From an uncultured Marinifilum sp. (lineage in GTDB: Bacteria > Bacteroidota > Bacteroidia > Bacteroidales > Marinifilaceae), in the NCBI RefSeq assembly GCF_963677195.1, contig NZ_OY781918.1, positions 1,414,923 through 1,478,922 on the forward strand: a stretch of DNA of 64,000 bases. Reading direction: 5' to 3'. The position numbers and the translations under genes were made by a program. Under the pieces are notes generated by a model. That model was not told the origin of the DNA and ran no database searches. It saw only the letters and a program-made list of their open reading frames with translations. Within the stretch, counting starts at the first letter, position 1, and every line of letters begins with the position of its first letter. Positions 45,312 through 54,971 of this stretch are shown in pieces.

Positions 45312-46412
45312 ATGAATGGAAAAGGAAAATATATATTGGTAGTACTTGGGCTATTGCTCCTAAGCCTAATGTTTTGGTATTTTAGTAATATCGTAGCTTA
45401 CATATTAATATCGGTGGTTTTATCGTTTATTGGTAGGCCAGTAGTTGTATTTTTAAATAAAATAAAAATAAAAAACTGGAATTGTCCGTCAGCCTTATCG
45501 GCCGGACTTACTTTAATTTTGCTTTGGTTTGTGATGGTTATGTTCTTTAGAACTTTTATACCTATGGTTGCAGCACAAGCTCAGGAATTATCTACAATTG
45601 ATGTAAATTCGGCAGCTCAAAGTTTAGAGGAACCAATACAGAAAATAGAATCTTTAGTAGCTAAATATTCGGCAGAAGGCGATGAATTTAATCTAAAAGC
45701 TGTTGTTATAGATAATTTTACTTCGATTGTTAAAATTTCTGATGTTTCATCTATTTTTGGTTCATTAGCTGGTACCTTAGGTAATATTTTTATTGCTCTG
45801 TTTTCTATTTCGTTTATTACATTTTTCTTTTTAAAAGATAGCAGCTTATTTAATAGCGGAGTAGTATTGCTGGTTCCAGCAAGGCATGAAGAAGGTGTAC
45901 GCCATGTATTAGATTCAATAAAAAATTTGCTAATGCGTTACTTTGTAGGATTGTTTTTTGAAATCATATTAGTTGGATTTCTTGTTACAATTGGCTTGAG
46001 TATAGTTGGTTTGCCATTTGGAACGGCTGTTGTAATTGGTTTGTTTGCCGGAATGATGAATGTGATTCCTTACATTGGACCTATTATTGGTGCTTGTTTT
46101 GGTATGATAATAGGTATAGCAACTAATTTAAACGCCGATTTTTATACCGAAATATTACCATTACTGGGATATATGGCCATTGTTTTTGCCTGTGTTCAGA
46201 TTATTGATAATATCTTGTTTCAGCCTTTAATTTATTCGAATTCGGTAAATGCTCATCCGCTCGAAATTTTTATTGTAATTATTATGGCAGGAAGTATGGC
46301 AGGAATTTTAGGTATGATGCTTGCCATTCCATCGTATACTATTTTGCGTGTAATTGCTAAAGAGTTTTTTAACAAATATCGTTTTGTAAAGAAGTTAACA
46401 GAAAACATATAA
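45312..46412 (+). CDS. AI-2E family transporter
   Basis: A 366-residue membrane protein of the AI-2E/PerM (UPF0118) family: about eight helices with AYILISVVLSFIGRPVVVFLNKI and GLPFGTAVVIGLFAGMMNVIPYIGPIIGACFGMIIGI. Members move small molecules or ions; the substrate is not known. The frame is open from 45261, but that ATG touches the T run of the lon terminator, so I take the ATG at 45312 (MNGKGKYILVVLGLLL). Confidence 0.82.
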   Translation: MNGKGKYILVVLGLLLLSLMFWYFSNIVAYILISVVLSFIGRPVVVFLNKIKIKNWNCPSALSAGLTLILLWFVMVMFFRTFIPMVAAQAQELSTIDVNSAAQSLEEPIQKIESLVAKYSAEGDEFNLKAVVIDNFTSIVKISDVSSIFGSLAGTLGNIFIALFSISFITFFFLKDSSLFNSGVVLLVPARHEEGVRHVLDSIKNLLMRYFVGLFFEIILVGFLVTIGLSIVGLPFGTAVVIGLFAGMMNVIPYIGPIIGACFGMIIGIATNLNADFYTEILPLLGYMAIVFACVQIIDNILFQPLIYSNSVNAHPLEIFIVIIMAGSMAGILGMMLAIPSYTILRVIAKEFFNKYRFVKKLTENI

Positions 46413-46413
46413 C

Positions 46414-46448
46414 AAAAAAAGATGATTCAAGCGAATCATCTTTTTTTT
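46414..46448 (+). terminator. Terminator after the AI-2E family gene
   Basis: GATGATTC (46421-46428) and GAATCATC (46433-46440) with loop AAGC, flanked by seven A and eight T. Confidence 0.85.
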
Positions 46449-46475
46449 GCTATCAGCAAAAGCCAATAATTATTT

Positions 46476-47393
46476 TTAAATGCTCGAAGTTTCAAAATGA
46501 TTTTTCAATGCATTTAATTCGTCTTCGAAACTCATTTTTTTACCATCGTATAATTTCATTATTCTATCATCTGTTTTTACCATTTGTTGAGGTAACTCCA
46601 AATGCTGATTGGTAAAAATCATTTCCATATCAGGATTTTGAGATTGCATTATTTCAACCAAATCCATTATCGATTTATTGTGTTCAACCAGATTATAAAC
46701 ACCAGAATCTAGTTTTCCACCTAGTAAATTGGCAAGAATGGTACTTGTTTTATCTAGAGAAATAAACGGGCGTTTTTGATTTCCGTTTCCGTGTATTGAT
46801 ATTCTTCCTACAAAATGCGAATCGAAAAGCAAACGATTAATAATGCTTTTCATTTTCATACTTACACCATGACCAAAAACATTTCCCAAACGAATTATTT
46901 GAGTATTTACTTTTGGCATAATACGTTCGGCATGTTGCTCTCCTCTTAGTTTTGAGCTACCTAACGATGTACTTGGTTCTGGTAGAGTAAACACATCAAA
47001 TTCCTGATCTGAATATCCGTAAACAGATGTGCAGCTAACATAAACCAATTGTTTTACATTGCTTTCTTCTATGGCATAAATTAATTCTGCAGTTCCCCAA
47101 TTGTTAACCTGTTCATGAAGATGATGCAGCTTGTCGTTATCTGAATTTTCCGAAGCCAGATGATAAACCACATCAATATTTGTTAAAACCTTATCTAAAG
47201 TTCTCGAATCTAATAGTTCTCCTTTAACAAATTTTACTTTTCCAGGCTTAATTTGTGAGTGAAGAAATAAATTGTAATTATCCTGACTTAAATTATCGAG
47301 AACAGTAATTTCTTTAACTTCAGGGTTTTTATTTAGCTTTATGCATAGTTCAGTGCCAACATAGCCAGCACCTCCAGTTATTAATACTCTCAT
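46476..47393 (-). CDS. NAD-dependent epimerase/dehydratase
   Basis: A 305-residue extended SDR with the nucleotide-binding ITGGAGYVGTELC and a YGYSDQEF-type active region; the expected YxxxK is not obvious (SLGSSKLRGEQ has Lys), so the catalytic Tyr is probably replaced. A C-terminal substrate domain follows. It probably acts on a nucleotide sugar or is a degenerate relative; substrate unknown. The gap to cysH is 80 bases. Confidence 0.7.
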   Translation of the reverse strand: MRVLITGGAGYVGTELCIKLNKNPEVKEITVLDNLSQDNYNLFLHSQIKPGKVKFVKGELLDSRTLDKVLTNIDVVYHLASENSDNDKLHHLHEQVNNWGTAELIYAIEESNVKQLVYVSCTSVYGYSDQEFDVFTLPEPSTSLGSSKLRGEQHAERIMPKVNTQIIRLGNVFGHGVSMKMKSIINRLLFDSHFVGRISIHGNGNQKRPFISLDKTSTILANLLGGKLDSGVYNLVEHNKSIMDLVEIMQSQNPDMEMIFTNQHLELPQQMVKTDDRIMKLYDGKKMSFEDELNALKNHFETSSI

Positions 47394-47473
47394 ATTATTT
47401 GTGTTTATATGGCGATTAAGATTCTATGAAATAGAGAATGTTTGTGTTCTGCTAAATTTCTAATCTAAAGTTA

Positions 47474-48136
47474 CTATTTATCTTTTTTTACTACCAAATC
47501 GGTATTTAAACCACACTCTGTTTTTTTCATACCAAACCATCGGGCACTTCTGTCGTCGCCTAAAACCATTTTGCGAGTACATGGCTCACAGCCAATACTA
47601 TCATAACCTTTCGCTTCAAGCGGATGACGAGGTAGATTATATTTTTTAATGTATTTGTAAATTTCTTGTTTACTCCAATCTAACATTGGATGAAAACGAA
47701 TTACATTATGAGGAGCAGCTTGTTCAATGTTCATTGCTTTTCTCACAGCCGATTGATCGGCACGCACTCCATTTATCCAAACATCATTATCGGCTAAAAC
47801 ACTATCTAAAGGTTGTACTTTATTAAGAAAACAGCAATAATCAGGATCCGATGTAAAAAGAAAATTTCCATTGGCATCTTTTTGCTGAGCTTTTGGAACT
47901 GTCGATTTTGTATCTATTATATTCAAGCCAAACTCCTTGGCAATTTGATCTTTAAACTGTATGGTTTCGGGAAATAAAAAGCCAGTATTAATAAAGTAAA
48001 CTGGAATTTCCGGATCAATTCTACTAATAATATGTAATAGAACTAAACTGTGCGACTGAAAGGATGATGTGGTAAACAATTTTTTTCCGTCGGCTTTATA
48101 TTGCAATAATTTTTCTTCTATTTCTTCAAATCTCAT
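47474..48136 (-). CDS. cysH: Assimilatory adenylyl-sulfate (APS) reductase
   Basis: A 220-residue PAPS/APS reductase. Residues C101-C102 (DYCCFLNKV) and C183/C186 (GCEPCTRK) are the four ligands of the [4Fe-4S] cluster of the APS-reducing group, and the catalytic region ECGL lies near residue 207. It reduces activated sulfate to sulfite with thioredoxin. The N-terminal FTTSSFQSHSLVLLHIISR is the PP-loop-like segment. Length is at the short end of the family. Confidence 0.9.
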   Translation of the reverse strand: MRFEEIEEKLLQYKADGKKLFTTSSFQSHSLVLLHIISRIDPEIPVYFINTGFLFPETIQFKDQIAKEFGLNIIDTKSTVPKAQQKDANGNFLFTSDPDYCCFLNKVQPLDSVLADNDVWINGVRADQSAVRKAMNIEQAAPHNVIRFHPMLDWSKQEIYKYIKKYNLPRHPLEAKGYDSIGCEPCTRKMVLGDDRSARWFGMKKTECGLNTDLVVKKDK

Positions 48137-48591
48137 TATTAATTGCTCTAATATTCAATTGATTTACATCTTGTGCTATTGTATAATTACACAAGAATTA
48201 AAGGTGGGTAAAGATACTAATAAATATTGCAAGTTGATGAGGAATTAATAGTAGATCAGAATATGTATCGAGCCTATTTTTTGTTCTGTAATTTTTTTAT
48301 ATCAGATTACTTAAAAATTATGAATTGTTTTATTAACGAATACTTATACTGGATGTAAGCTAACTTAATGTAGGTAAAAATTGATTATTTAATTTATATA
48401 GATGTTTGAATTAGGGACATTTTTTTGTTAAGCTAAATGTTTATTTGTTTCTGGATATCTAATGTCTTAAATTCGCTAATAGATAATGCATTGGGTGTGT
48501 GTTGAAAGAGTAATTGTTAGGGGGTATGTAATTGTCTTTTATTGGATTTTATATTTTTTATGGTTTACTATTTTTAATACATAATAACGTA
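48137..48591. other. Non-coding stretch between cysH and the hybrid regulator
   Basis: About 450 AT-rich bases with no convincing gene, hairpin or riboswitch. Promoters for both divergent neighbours must lie here but none is clear. Confidence 0.4.
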
Positions 48592-51465
48592 ATGAACTTG
48601 TTAATTAAATTTTCATTAATACTTGTACTCACAATATTTTCTGGTAATATTTATTCTCAAAAAAAATTAAAAGTCCCTAAATACAAGAATTTAGATAGTT
48701 TAAAAATCGAACTTAATAGTTTGATTTTTGAAAAGGGAAAAGTTAAAGATTCGGAGAGAGCCATAAAGCTTGTTGTTCGAAACAGAAAACTTTTTAAAGG
48801 AGAATATGGCGACTATCTTCATATTCTTCGTAAAAAAGTAGAATCGGATATTGATAGTATTAACTTGCCCGAGATATATTACCGTTTGGGCGTAAATCTT
48901 AGATATCAGCATGTTTACGATTCGGCTAAATATTATTACAAAAAGGCTTTGCCATACGCTCATAAGAAATCAGATTATTATCAAATAGGACGTATTTACA
49001 ATGAGTTGGGTGTTGTTTGTCGTAAAACTGATCAAAATGAAGAAGCACTGAGTTATTTTGTGTCTTCCATAAATAGTACTGAGAAGAGTAAAAATTATTA
49101 TGGAAAAGCAATTGCCGAAAATGGAATTGGCAATATTTATCTGGTTCAAAAGGAGTACAAAAAAGCACTTTCCTATTTTAAAGAATCCTTAAAATATGGA
49201 ATTACTAGCGACAATAGTTTTCATTTGGAGTTAAGTTATGGAAATGTTGGAGAAGCTTATATGTTTTTAAATGAAAGCGATTCGGCAAATTATTATATTA
49301 ACAAATGCTTGGAGTTGGCGAAAAAGCGAAATTATCCAATGAGCCAGGGTATCTGCTATCAGCTTTTAGGTCAGGTTGATATGTCTTTAAAGAATTATAA
49401 CGAGGCCTATAATCATTTTGAAAAAGCCTTAGAAATTCAGAGAGAAATTAAGGATAAAAGATATCTTAGTTCAATATTAATTCATCATGGTACTGCATCG
49501 GCTAAATTAAATAAATATAAAGAAGCCGAACAACACTTACTCGAAGGAAAAAAAATATCAGAAGAAATTCACTCTCTCGATAATTTGATTTTATGTAATC
49601 AGACTCTTTACGAGGTTTACTCAAAAACAGAACGCTACAAACAAGCATGTAATTCATTATTGCAAACAAAAATTTATACCGATTCTCTATATAACTCAGA
49701 GACATCTCAGGTGCTTAACGATTTAGAATTTAAGTATCAGTCGGAAAAGAAAACACAGCAAATTGAGCTTTTGAATGCTAGAAATCAGTTAATTGGTGAG
49801 TCTAAAAAAATGCAAAGAAACCAGTTTGGAGTTTTACTGTTACTTTTTGGTGGTCTTGCGGCATTTTTTTATTATCGATATCAGAATAAACAGAGAGTTA
49901 CTCGGGAATTGCAAAGTATCAGTAAAATGAAATCTAAATTTTTTAGTAGTATTTCTCATGAATTTAGAACTCCTTTAACGCTTATAAAAGGACCTGTTAA
50001 AAAGCAATTGTGTAAAGCTGTGACAGAGGAGGATCGTACCGATTTAAGCTTAATTCTGCGTAACTCAAATCGATTATTATCTCTGGTAGATCAATTGTTA
50101 AGCCTTTCGAAAATAGATGCAGGTCAGTTTAAAATAAAGGCCCAGCAAGGCGACTTATCAACTTTATTAAAAGGAATTTCAAATTCGTTCACCTATCAAG
50201 CTTCCGAAAAGAATATAAATTATCAAATGAAAGTTAACGAATCGGGAAAAGTCTGGTTCGATCGTAATATTGTTGAAATAATATTTACTAATTTATTATC
50301 CAATGCTTTTAAGTTTGTACCCAGTAGTGGTGAAGTGCAGGTAAGTGTAATTGCTTTTAACGATCATTTTAAAATAGCAGTCCATAATTCGGGTTGTAAT
50401 TTAAGTAATGAAGAATTATCGCATATTTTCGATCGTTTTTATCGTGCCGGAGAAAATGAAACGCAGGGTACAGGTATTGGCTTATCTTTGGTGAAAGAAC
50501 TTTGTAATTTATATAGGGCTCCTATTAAAGTAAGTTGTTCTAGCAATCGGGTAATAGAATTTAATTTGGTCTTACCAACAGCAAAAGAGCATTTTAAATC
50601 TAAAGAAATTTCTTTATTACCAAATGTTCAGCAGCCAATTCAGGAAACAGTATTATTACCAAATAATAATGAGCTTGATAAGCAAAGCAAGTTAAATGAT
50701 TGTCCTGTTGTTTTAATTGTGGAGGATAACTCTGATATGCGGAAGTACATTAAGTCTTACTTTTTAAATAGATATTTAGTTTTAGAGGCTGCTGATGGAG
50801 AGATGGGAATAAAAATGGCTTTAGAAAATATTCCTGATTTAATTATTTCGGATATAATGATGCCAAATGTTAGTGGTGTTGAGCTATGTTCAACACTTAA
50901 AGCAGATCATAAAACCAATCATATTCCTATTATTTTATTAACTGCTAAAGTAGGAGATGATAATGAATTGGATGGTTTAAATTCTGGAGCCGACGATTAT
51001 ATTGTAAAACCATTTAATGCGCAGGCTTTGCTTGTTAAAGTTGAAAGGTTAATTAATACCCGAAAAGAATTACAAGAGAAATATCAAAAAGAATTAGTTA
51101 TTAAACCCGCAAATCTGGTATTTGAATCGGAAGAAGAAAAGTTTGCCATTTGTTTGCAAAAAGTATTAGAGAAGCATTTGCCCGATCCCGATTTTTCTGT
51201 AGACAAGTTTTGCGAATTAACTTTAATGAGTAGAACTCAATTGCATCGAAAATTGAAAGCTTTAACCGGTTTATCGGCAACAGCATTTATTCGAAGTGAG
51301 CGAGTTAAAATGGCTTCCGAATTACTCTTAAAGCCAGAAATAAGTATTAGCGATGTTTGTTACTCTAGTGGTTTTAATGATACATCTTATTTCTCGAAAT
51401 GTTTTAAAGAGATTCAGGGATGCACTCCTTCCGAATACATGAAAAAACATGCTATTAATAGCTAG
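48592..51465 (+). CDS. Hybrid two-component regulator: TPR sensor, histidine kinase, receiver and AraC domain
   Basis: A 957-residue one-piece two-component system. After a signal peptide (KFSLILVLTIFSGNIYSQ), a periplasmic part of tetratricopeptide repeats at about residues 80-400 (AKYYYKKALPYA, EALSYFVSSINS, ALSYFKESLKYG) and one membrane helix at about 413-433, comes a HisKA domain with SHEFRTPLTL (His456), ATPase boxes (NLLSNAFKF, GTGIGLSLVKEL), a receiver with phosphoryl Asp near 754 (ISDIMMPNVSG) and an AraC-type DNA-binding domain (MSRTQLHRKLKALTG ... SDVCYSSGFNDTSYFSKCFK). It senses an envelope signal and regulates nearby genes. The ATG at 48592 is chosen over an upstream TTG frame. 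Confidence 0.92.
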   Translation: MNLLIKFSLILVLTIFSGNIYSQKKLKVPKYKNLDSLKIELNSLIFEKGKVKDSERAIKLVVRNRKLFKGEYGDYLHILRKKVESDIDSINLPEIYYRLGVNLRYQHVYDSAKYYYKKALPYAHKKSDYYQIGRIYNELGVVCRKTDQNEEALSYFVSSINSTEKSKNYYGKAIAENGIGNIYLVQKEYKKALSYFKESLKYGITSDNSFHLELSYGNVGEAYMFLNESDSANYYINKCLELAKKRNYPMSQGICYQLLGQVDMSLKNYNEAYNHFEKALEIQREIKDKRYLSSILIHHGTASAKLNKYKEAEQHLLEGKKISEEIHSLDNLILCNQTLYEVYSKTERYKQACNSLLQTKIYTDSLYNSETSQVLNDLEFKYQSEKKTQQIELLNARNQLIGESKKMQRNQFGVLLLLFGGLAAFFYYRYQNKQRVTRELQSISKMKSKFFSSISHEFRTPLTLIKGPVKKQLCKAVTEEDRTDLSLILRNSNRLLSLVDQLLSLSKIDAGQFKIKAQQGDLSTLLKGISNSFTYQASEKNINYQMKVNESGKVWFDRNIVEIIFTNLLSNAFKFVPSSGEVQVSVIAFNDHFKIAVHNSGCNLSNEELSHIFDRFYRAGENETQGTGIGLSLVKELCNLYRAPIKVSCSSNRVIEFNLVLPTAKEHFKSKEISLLPNVQQPIQETVLLPNNNELDKQSKLNDCPVVLIVEDNSDMRKYIKSYFLNRYLVLEAADGEMGIKMALENIPDLIISDIMMPNVSGVELCSTLKADHKTNHIPIILLTAKVGDDNELDGLNSGADDYIVKPFNAQALLVKVERLINTRKELQEKYQKELVIKPANLVFESEEEKFAICLQKVLEKHLPDPDFSVDKFCELTLMSRTQLHRKLKALTGLSATAFIRSERVKMASELLLKPEISISDVCYSSGFNDTSYFSKCFKEIQGCTPSEYMKKHAINS

Positions 51466-51488
51466 AAAATAAAATTAGAATAATTTGA

Positions 51489-51521
51489 AATGGCTCGCCT
51501 ATGGTGAGCCATTATTTTTTT
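51489..51521 (+). terminator. Rho-independent terminator after the hybrid regulator
   Basis: AATGGCTCGCC (51489-51499) with GGTGAGCCATT (51503-51513), one G-U pair, loop TAT, then a T run at 51515-51521. Confidence 0.85.
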
Positions 51522-51617
51522 GTAAAAGTTATTTCTGTGGATAAGTTATAAAACCAGATTTTCTAATTTCTGTGATAATTGTTTTGCGGTATCTGTAACT
51601 AATTGAAATACAGCCAG

Positions 51618-51650
51618 TGGAACATTTGTGCAAATAGATGGAACATTTGT
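51618..51650. promoter_or_regulatory. Direct repeat TGGAACATTTGT, two copies 21 bases apart
   Basis: TGGAACATTTGT occurs at 51618-51629 and 51639-51650, so the copies lie on the same DNA face, two helical turns apart. AraC-type domains bind such tandem sites. They lie 150 bases after the gene for an AraC-domain regulator and about 420 bases before a seven-gene operon. A related TGGAACATTT occurs at 51875-51884. The rest of 51522-52072 is AT-rich, and I see no gene in it. Confidence 0.6.
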
Positions 51651-51874
51651 AATACTTTACCTCTTCCTTTCTTTCCTTAGTATTTATTTATGACATACTT
51701 TTTTAAATTTTACTTGTTTCATTTTGCAGTATATCAGTGTATTATAGTTGTTGTTTAATTTTTTTTAGCTAGATCTATTTTAAAAATGAGAGTAAATAGT
51801 GTGCTAAAATTTAAGTTTAATATTTATTAATTATTGTTTATTTGATATTGTGTAAGTGTCTGTAAATGAATTAT

Positions 51875-51884
51875 TGGAACATTT
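51875..51884. promoter_or_regulatory. Third copy of the TGGAACATTT motif
   Basis: TGGAACATTT followed by ACAC, about 190 bases before the first lipoprotein gene. It shares ten bases with the tandem pair upstream. Confidence 0.35.
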
Positions 51885-52072
51885 ACACTTGCATTTGAAA
51901 CATAGTTTCTATTTAAAAATATAAACCCGCAATACATTTACAATGTAATCAAAACCGAAAATATAGCTCTTAAAAAACTAGTCTTTCTTACATGTATTAT
52001 TTATAAAGAGGAAATGTAGTTTTTAGAGTTTTGCCAAACTAATCAGTATTAAAACAAATAATTAAGCAAATT

Positions 52073-52552
52073 ATGAAAAAGATAACACATTTATTATTAA
52101 TCGGACTTTTTGCTTTTATGCTTGCAGCTTGTGGTAGTAAAAATAATGCAGATAATCGTTTGGGTAAACTGAAATTAGAAATACCATCCGAACTAAAAGA
52201 TAAGCCAGAGGCTGTTGCTTATATCAAAGGGATGAATAAAGTAGTGGACGATTATGCTATGATTATAGATAATGCATTAAAGGATGTTGGCGATTTAGTA
52301 GGTAAAAGTGAGGATGAGCTTAGCATGTTGGAAAAAATGAGATTAATAAAAGCTACAGGCGAAATTACAATTGGGGCGGCTCCAATTATGGCTAAGTGGG
52401 TTAAGTATATGGAAGAACGTGAATTACTAATTAATCAATTAAGCAACGATGAACTTATTGCCATGGAAAGTTCCTGGAAAAGACTGGAACAGCGAATGAA
52501 ACAAATTGAAGAGAAATATTCTCAGGATTTTGAACTAATAAACAATCAATAA
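52073..52552 (+). CDS. Lipoprotein of unknown function, helical
   Basis: A 159-residue lipoprotein (lipobox FMLAAC) whose mature part is mostly charged alpha helix (MNKVVDDYAMIIDNALKDVGDL ... RLEQRMKQIEEKYSQDFELI). I do not recognise a family. It heads a rightward cluster that may be controlled by the hybrid regulator. Confidence 0.7.
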   Translation: MKKITHLLLIGLFAFMLAACGSKNNADNRLGKLKLEIPSELKDKPEAVAYIKGMNKVVDDYAMIIDNALKDVGDLVGKSEDELSMLEKMRLIKATGEITIGAAPIMAKWVKYMEERELLINQLSNDELIAMESSWKRLEQRMKQIEEKYSQDFELINNQ

Positions 52553-52565
52553 TATAAATATAATT

Positions 52566-53096
52566 ATGAAGAACACTTTATTTACGCTACTGGCTATTCT
52601 TATTGGATTCACTTCTTGTGATAAGGTGAATGATTTAAAAACAAAAGATTTTTATGATATCGAGATATCAAAGGAAACAACAATTAATGTAAATACGGAT
52701 AAAGCAGGTCGTATTAAAATGGCCGAAACTTATTCATTCTCCGAAACAATTAATCTTGATTTTACTGATATAAAAGAGATTAAAGACTACTTAAAGAAGT
52801 TAGAAGCTGTTGATGTAACATCAGTAAATTGTAAGATAAGCAATTTAACAGGTGGCGAAATAAAATCATTAAATATAAGTGTTACGGATTTGAATTTCGA
52901 TTATGATATTCCTACAGTATCAGTAAATCAGTCTCTTTTCGTGAATTTCACAACAGAGCAGTTAGATTTAATTGCAAATACATTGTTACAGAATAAAAAG
53001 TTAAAAATGACAATCACAGGAACAGTTAGCGAGCAGCCAGTAAGTTTCAATATTGAAACAACAGCCTTGGTAGATGTTAAAGTGGAAGTTTTATAA
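52566..53096 (+). CDS. Lipoprotein-like secreted protein of unknown function
   Basis: A 176-residue protein with a lipoprotein signal (IGFTSC) and a mature part of alternating beta strands (EISKETTINVNTDKAG, SFSETINLDFTD, TTALVDVKVEVL). Family not recognised. It starts 13 bases after the first lipoprotein gene. Confidence 0.65.
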   Translation: MKNTLFTLLAILIGFTSCDKVNDLKTKDFYDIEISKETTINVNTDKAGRIKMAETYSFSETINLDFTDIKEIKDYLKKLEAVDVTSVNCKISNLTGGEIKSLNISVTDLNFDYDIPTVSVNQSLFVNFTTEQLDLIANTLLQNKKLKMTITGTVSEQPVSFNIETTALVDVKVEVL

Positions 53097-53135
53097 CTCT
53101 AATTATAATTTAATAACTAGTAAAAAATTACAAAA

Positions 53136-53693
53136 ATGAAAAACAAATTAATTTTAGTATGTGCAACAGTGCTTTCAGTATGTTTTAGTTTAACAAGTCA
53201 AGCACAAGACTCAAAAATTATGGCCGGAGCGGGTCTTAAGTATGCAACAGATATCAGTACAATGGGTATTGAAGCGAAAGGGGTTTATTTAGCAAGTGAT
53301 ACATGGGAAATTGCTCCTGCTTTCACCTATTATTTTAAAAAGAATAATGTGAATTGGTCTACCCTTGATTTTGATGCTCATTATGTGTTCTCGAGTACCG
53401 ATAAAAGTACATTTTATGCTATTGGAGGTTTAAATATTACTTTTTGGAAATGGGATTTCGATGGTGATGATTCCTATGGCGAAGACTATGGAGAATATGA
53501 CGATTATGTTGGTGATTTTATTGGAGAATTAACTTCAGAATTGGATGATTCAGGTAGTGATGTTGGCGTTAATATTGGTCTTGGAAGCCGTTTTGTAATT
53601 TCTGATAAGATGTGTTTTAATGCAGATTTAAAATACACCATTGGTAATGCAAATTACTTATCGGTTGGAGTAGGACTTCTTTATCATTTTTAA
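53136..53693 (+). CDS. Small outer membrane beta-barrel protein
   Basis: A 185-residue protein with a signal peptide (LTSQAQD) and amphipathic strands ending in a typical barrel C terminus (GVGLLYHF). An acidic external loop (EDYGEYDDYVGDFIGELTSELDDSGSD) is notable. It resembles the OmpA-like eight-stranded barrels. Function unknown. Confidence 0.7.
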   Translation: MKNKLILVCATVLSVCFSLTSQAQDSKIMAGAGLKYATDISTMGIEAKGVYLASDTWEIAPAFTYYFKKNNVNWSTLDFDAHYVFSSTDKSTFYAIGGLNITFWKWDFDGDDSYGEDYGEYDDYVGDFIGELTSELDDSGSDVGVNIGLGSRFVISDKMCFNADLKYTIGNANYLSVGVGLLYHF

Positions 53694-53726
53694 ATAATTG
53701 TTTAATAACCAAATACAATTATCAAT

Positions 53727-53803
53727 ACTTCCTGTCTTATCTTTTTAAAATCAATTCACTTTACAACCTAACAACCTTAAAATGTAAGATTTAGACAGGA
53801 AGT
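53727..53803. repeat. Long-loop inverted repeat between the barrel gene and the next gene
   Basis: ACTTCCTGTCT (53727-53737) and AGACAGGAAGT (53793-53803), 11-bp arms, 55-base loop. It could be an RNA element controlling the downstream part of the cluster, or the ends of a small lost element. Confidence 0.4.
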
Positions 53804-53885
53804 TATTTAAACTTTTTTAATTTATACTACAGCCATATTTCTGTTTTAGAGATAAAAAGCCGTTTAATTAATAAATCCTAAAAAA

Positions 53886-54947
53886 ATGAAACAAACAATT
53901 CTGATTTTAACCTGTTTAATGTTGTGCTACGCTAGTGGTGCACAACAGAAAATTCAACAATATGCTGTTAAATCTGGTTATGTTGAATACGAATTAAGTG
54001 GCAATACTACAGGAACCAAGACTATTTGGTGGGATAATTATGGAAGTTTATCTAGAACGGAAACCAAGTCGGTAAGTGTAAGTAAGGTGTTTGGAATTAG
54101 TACAGAAACCAAAACTCACGATATTCTTATTATGAATGGAAAACAATTTTGGTCGGCTAATTTAATCGAGAATACCGGACAAAAGGGAAGTTTGCCTTAC
54201 TATCAGGAAATGGCACAAATAAATGAGAATATGAGTGAAGCCGAAAAGCAAAAAATGGGCAAAGATATTTTAGAAGCTTTTGGCGGAGAGATTATTGGTA
54301 CAGAGAATATATTGGGAAATAAGTGCGAAGTTGTAAAATTAATGGGTGCAAAATGCTGGATTTATAAAGGCATTACCTTAAAATCGAATGCCGAAATGTT
54401 AGGCATAAAAACTACCGAAACTGCTGTTAAGTTCAAAAAGAATATCAGTATATCGAAAAGTAAATTTACTCCTCTAGGAAATATAACTTATGAAGATCAG
54501 AGTCAATATCAGCAACAAATGTTCGGCGGTATGCATACCAATAGTTTCGAGGATGATGATTCTGATGATGAGGAGCTTGACTTAATTCCTGTGAATTATC
54601 CGTATAGCAAATTTGAGAAACTAGCTAATGAATTTGATTATAATAGTTATCGAAAAATTATGGTAATGAATTCCAAAGGAACATACAGTGCTATGTTTAT
54701 GAAAGGAATGAGCGAAACTTTAGCTGTTGCAGCCACGTCTCGTAAGAATGGAAATCCTGGTCAGATGGGAAACTTAGAAAGCTTTACTCACAAAGGGAAG
54801 AAATGTATGTATGGTAAAATGGATGATGAGGATGATATCTCTTTAATTGTTGATATTTCAAATTACGATACCTACATAGTTCTTGTATCTAATGCAGCAC
54901 AAACAAAAATTGAAATGCTTTCAATTTTTGACCAATTTAATTTTTAG
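53886..54947 (+). CDS. Secreted protein of unknown function
   Basis: A 353-residue exported protein with a signal peptide (LMLCYASGAQQ). The mature part begins VKSGYVEYELSGNTTGTKTIWWDNYGSLSRTETKS and contains LGNKCEVVKLMGAKCWIYKGITLKSNA, a beta-strand-rich pattern like DUF4412 proteins. An acidic loop (EDDDSDDEELD) lies in the middle. I cannot assign a function. Starts 193 bases after the barrel gene. Confidence 0.65.
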   Translation: MKQTILILTCLMLCYASGAQQKIQQYAVKSGYVEYELSGNTTGTKTIWWDNYGSLSRTETKSVSVSKVFGISTETKTHDILIMNGKQFWSANLIENTGQKGSLPYYQEMAQINENMSEAEKQKMGKDILEAFGGEIIGTENILGNKCEVVKLMGAKCWIYKGITLKSNAEMLGIKTTETAVKFKKNISISKSKFTPLGNITYEDQSQYQQQMFGGMHTNSFEDDDSDDEELDLIPVNYPYSKFEKLANEFDYNSYRKIMVMNSKGTYSAMFMKGMSETLAVAATSRKNGNPGQMGNLESFTHKGKKCMYGKMDDEDDISLIVDISNYDTYIVLVSNAAQTKIEMLSIFDQFNF

Positions 54948-54971
54948 AGAGATCTAAATAAACAATCCATT

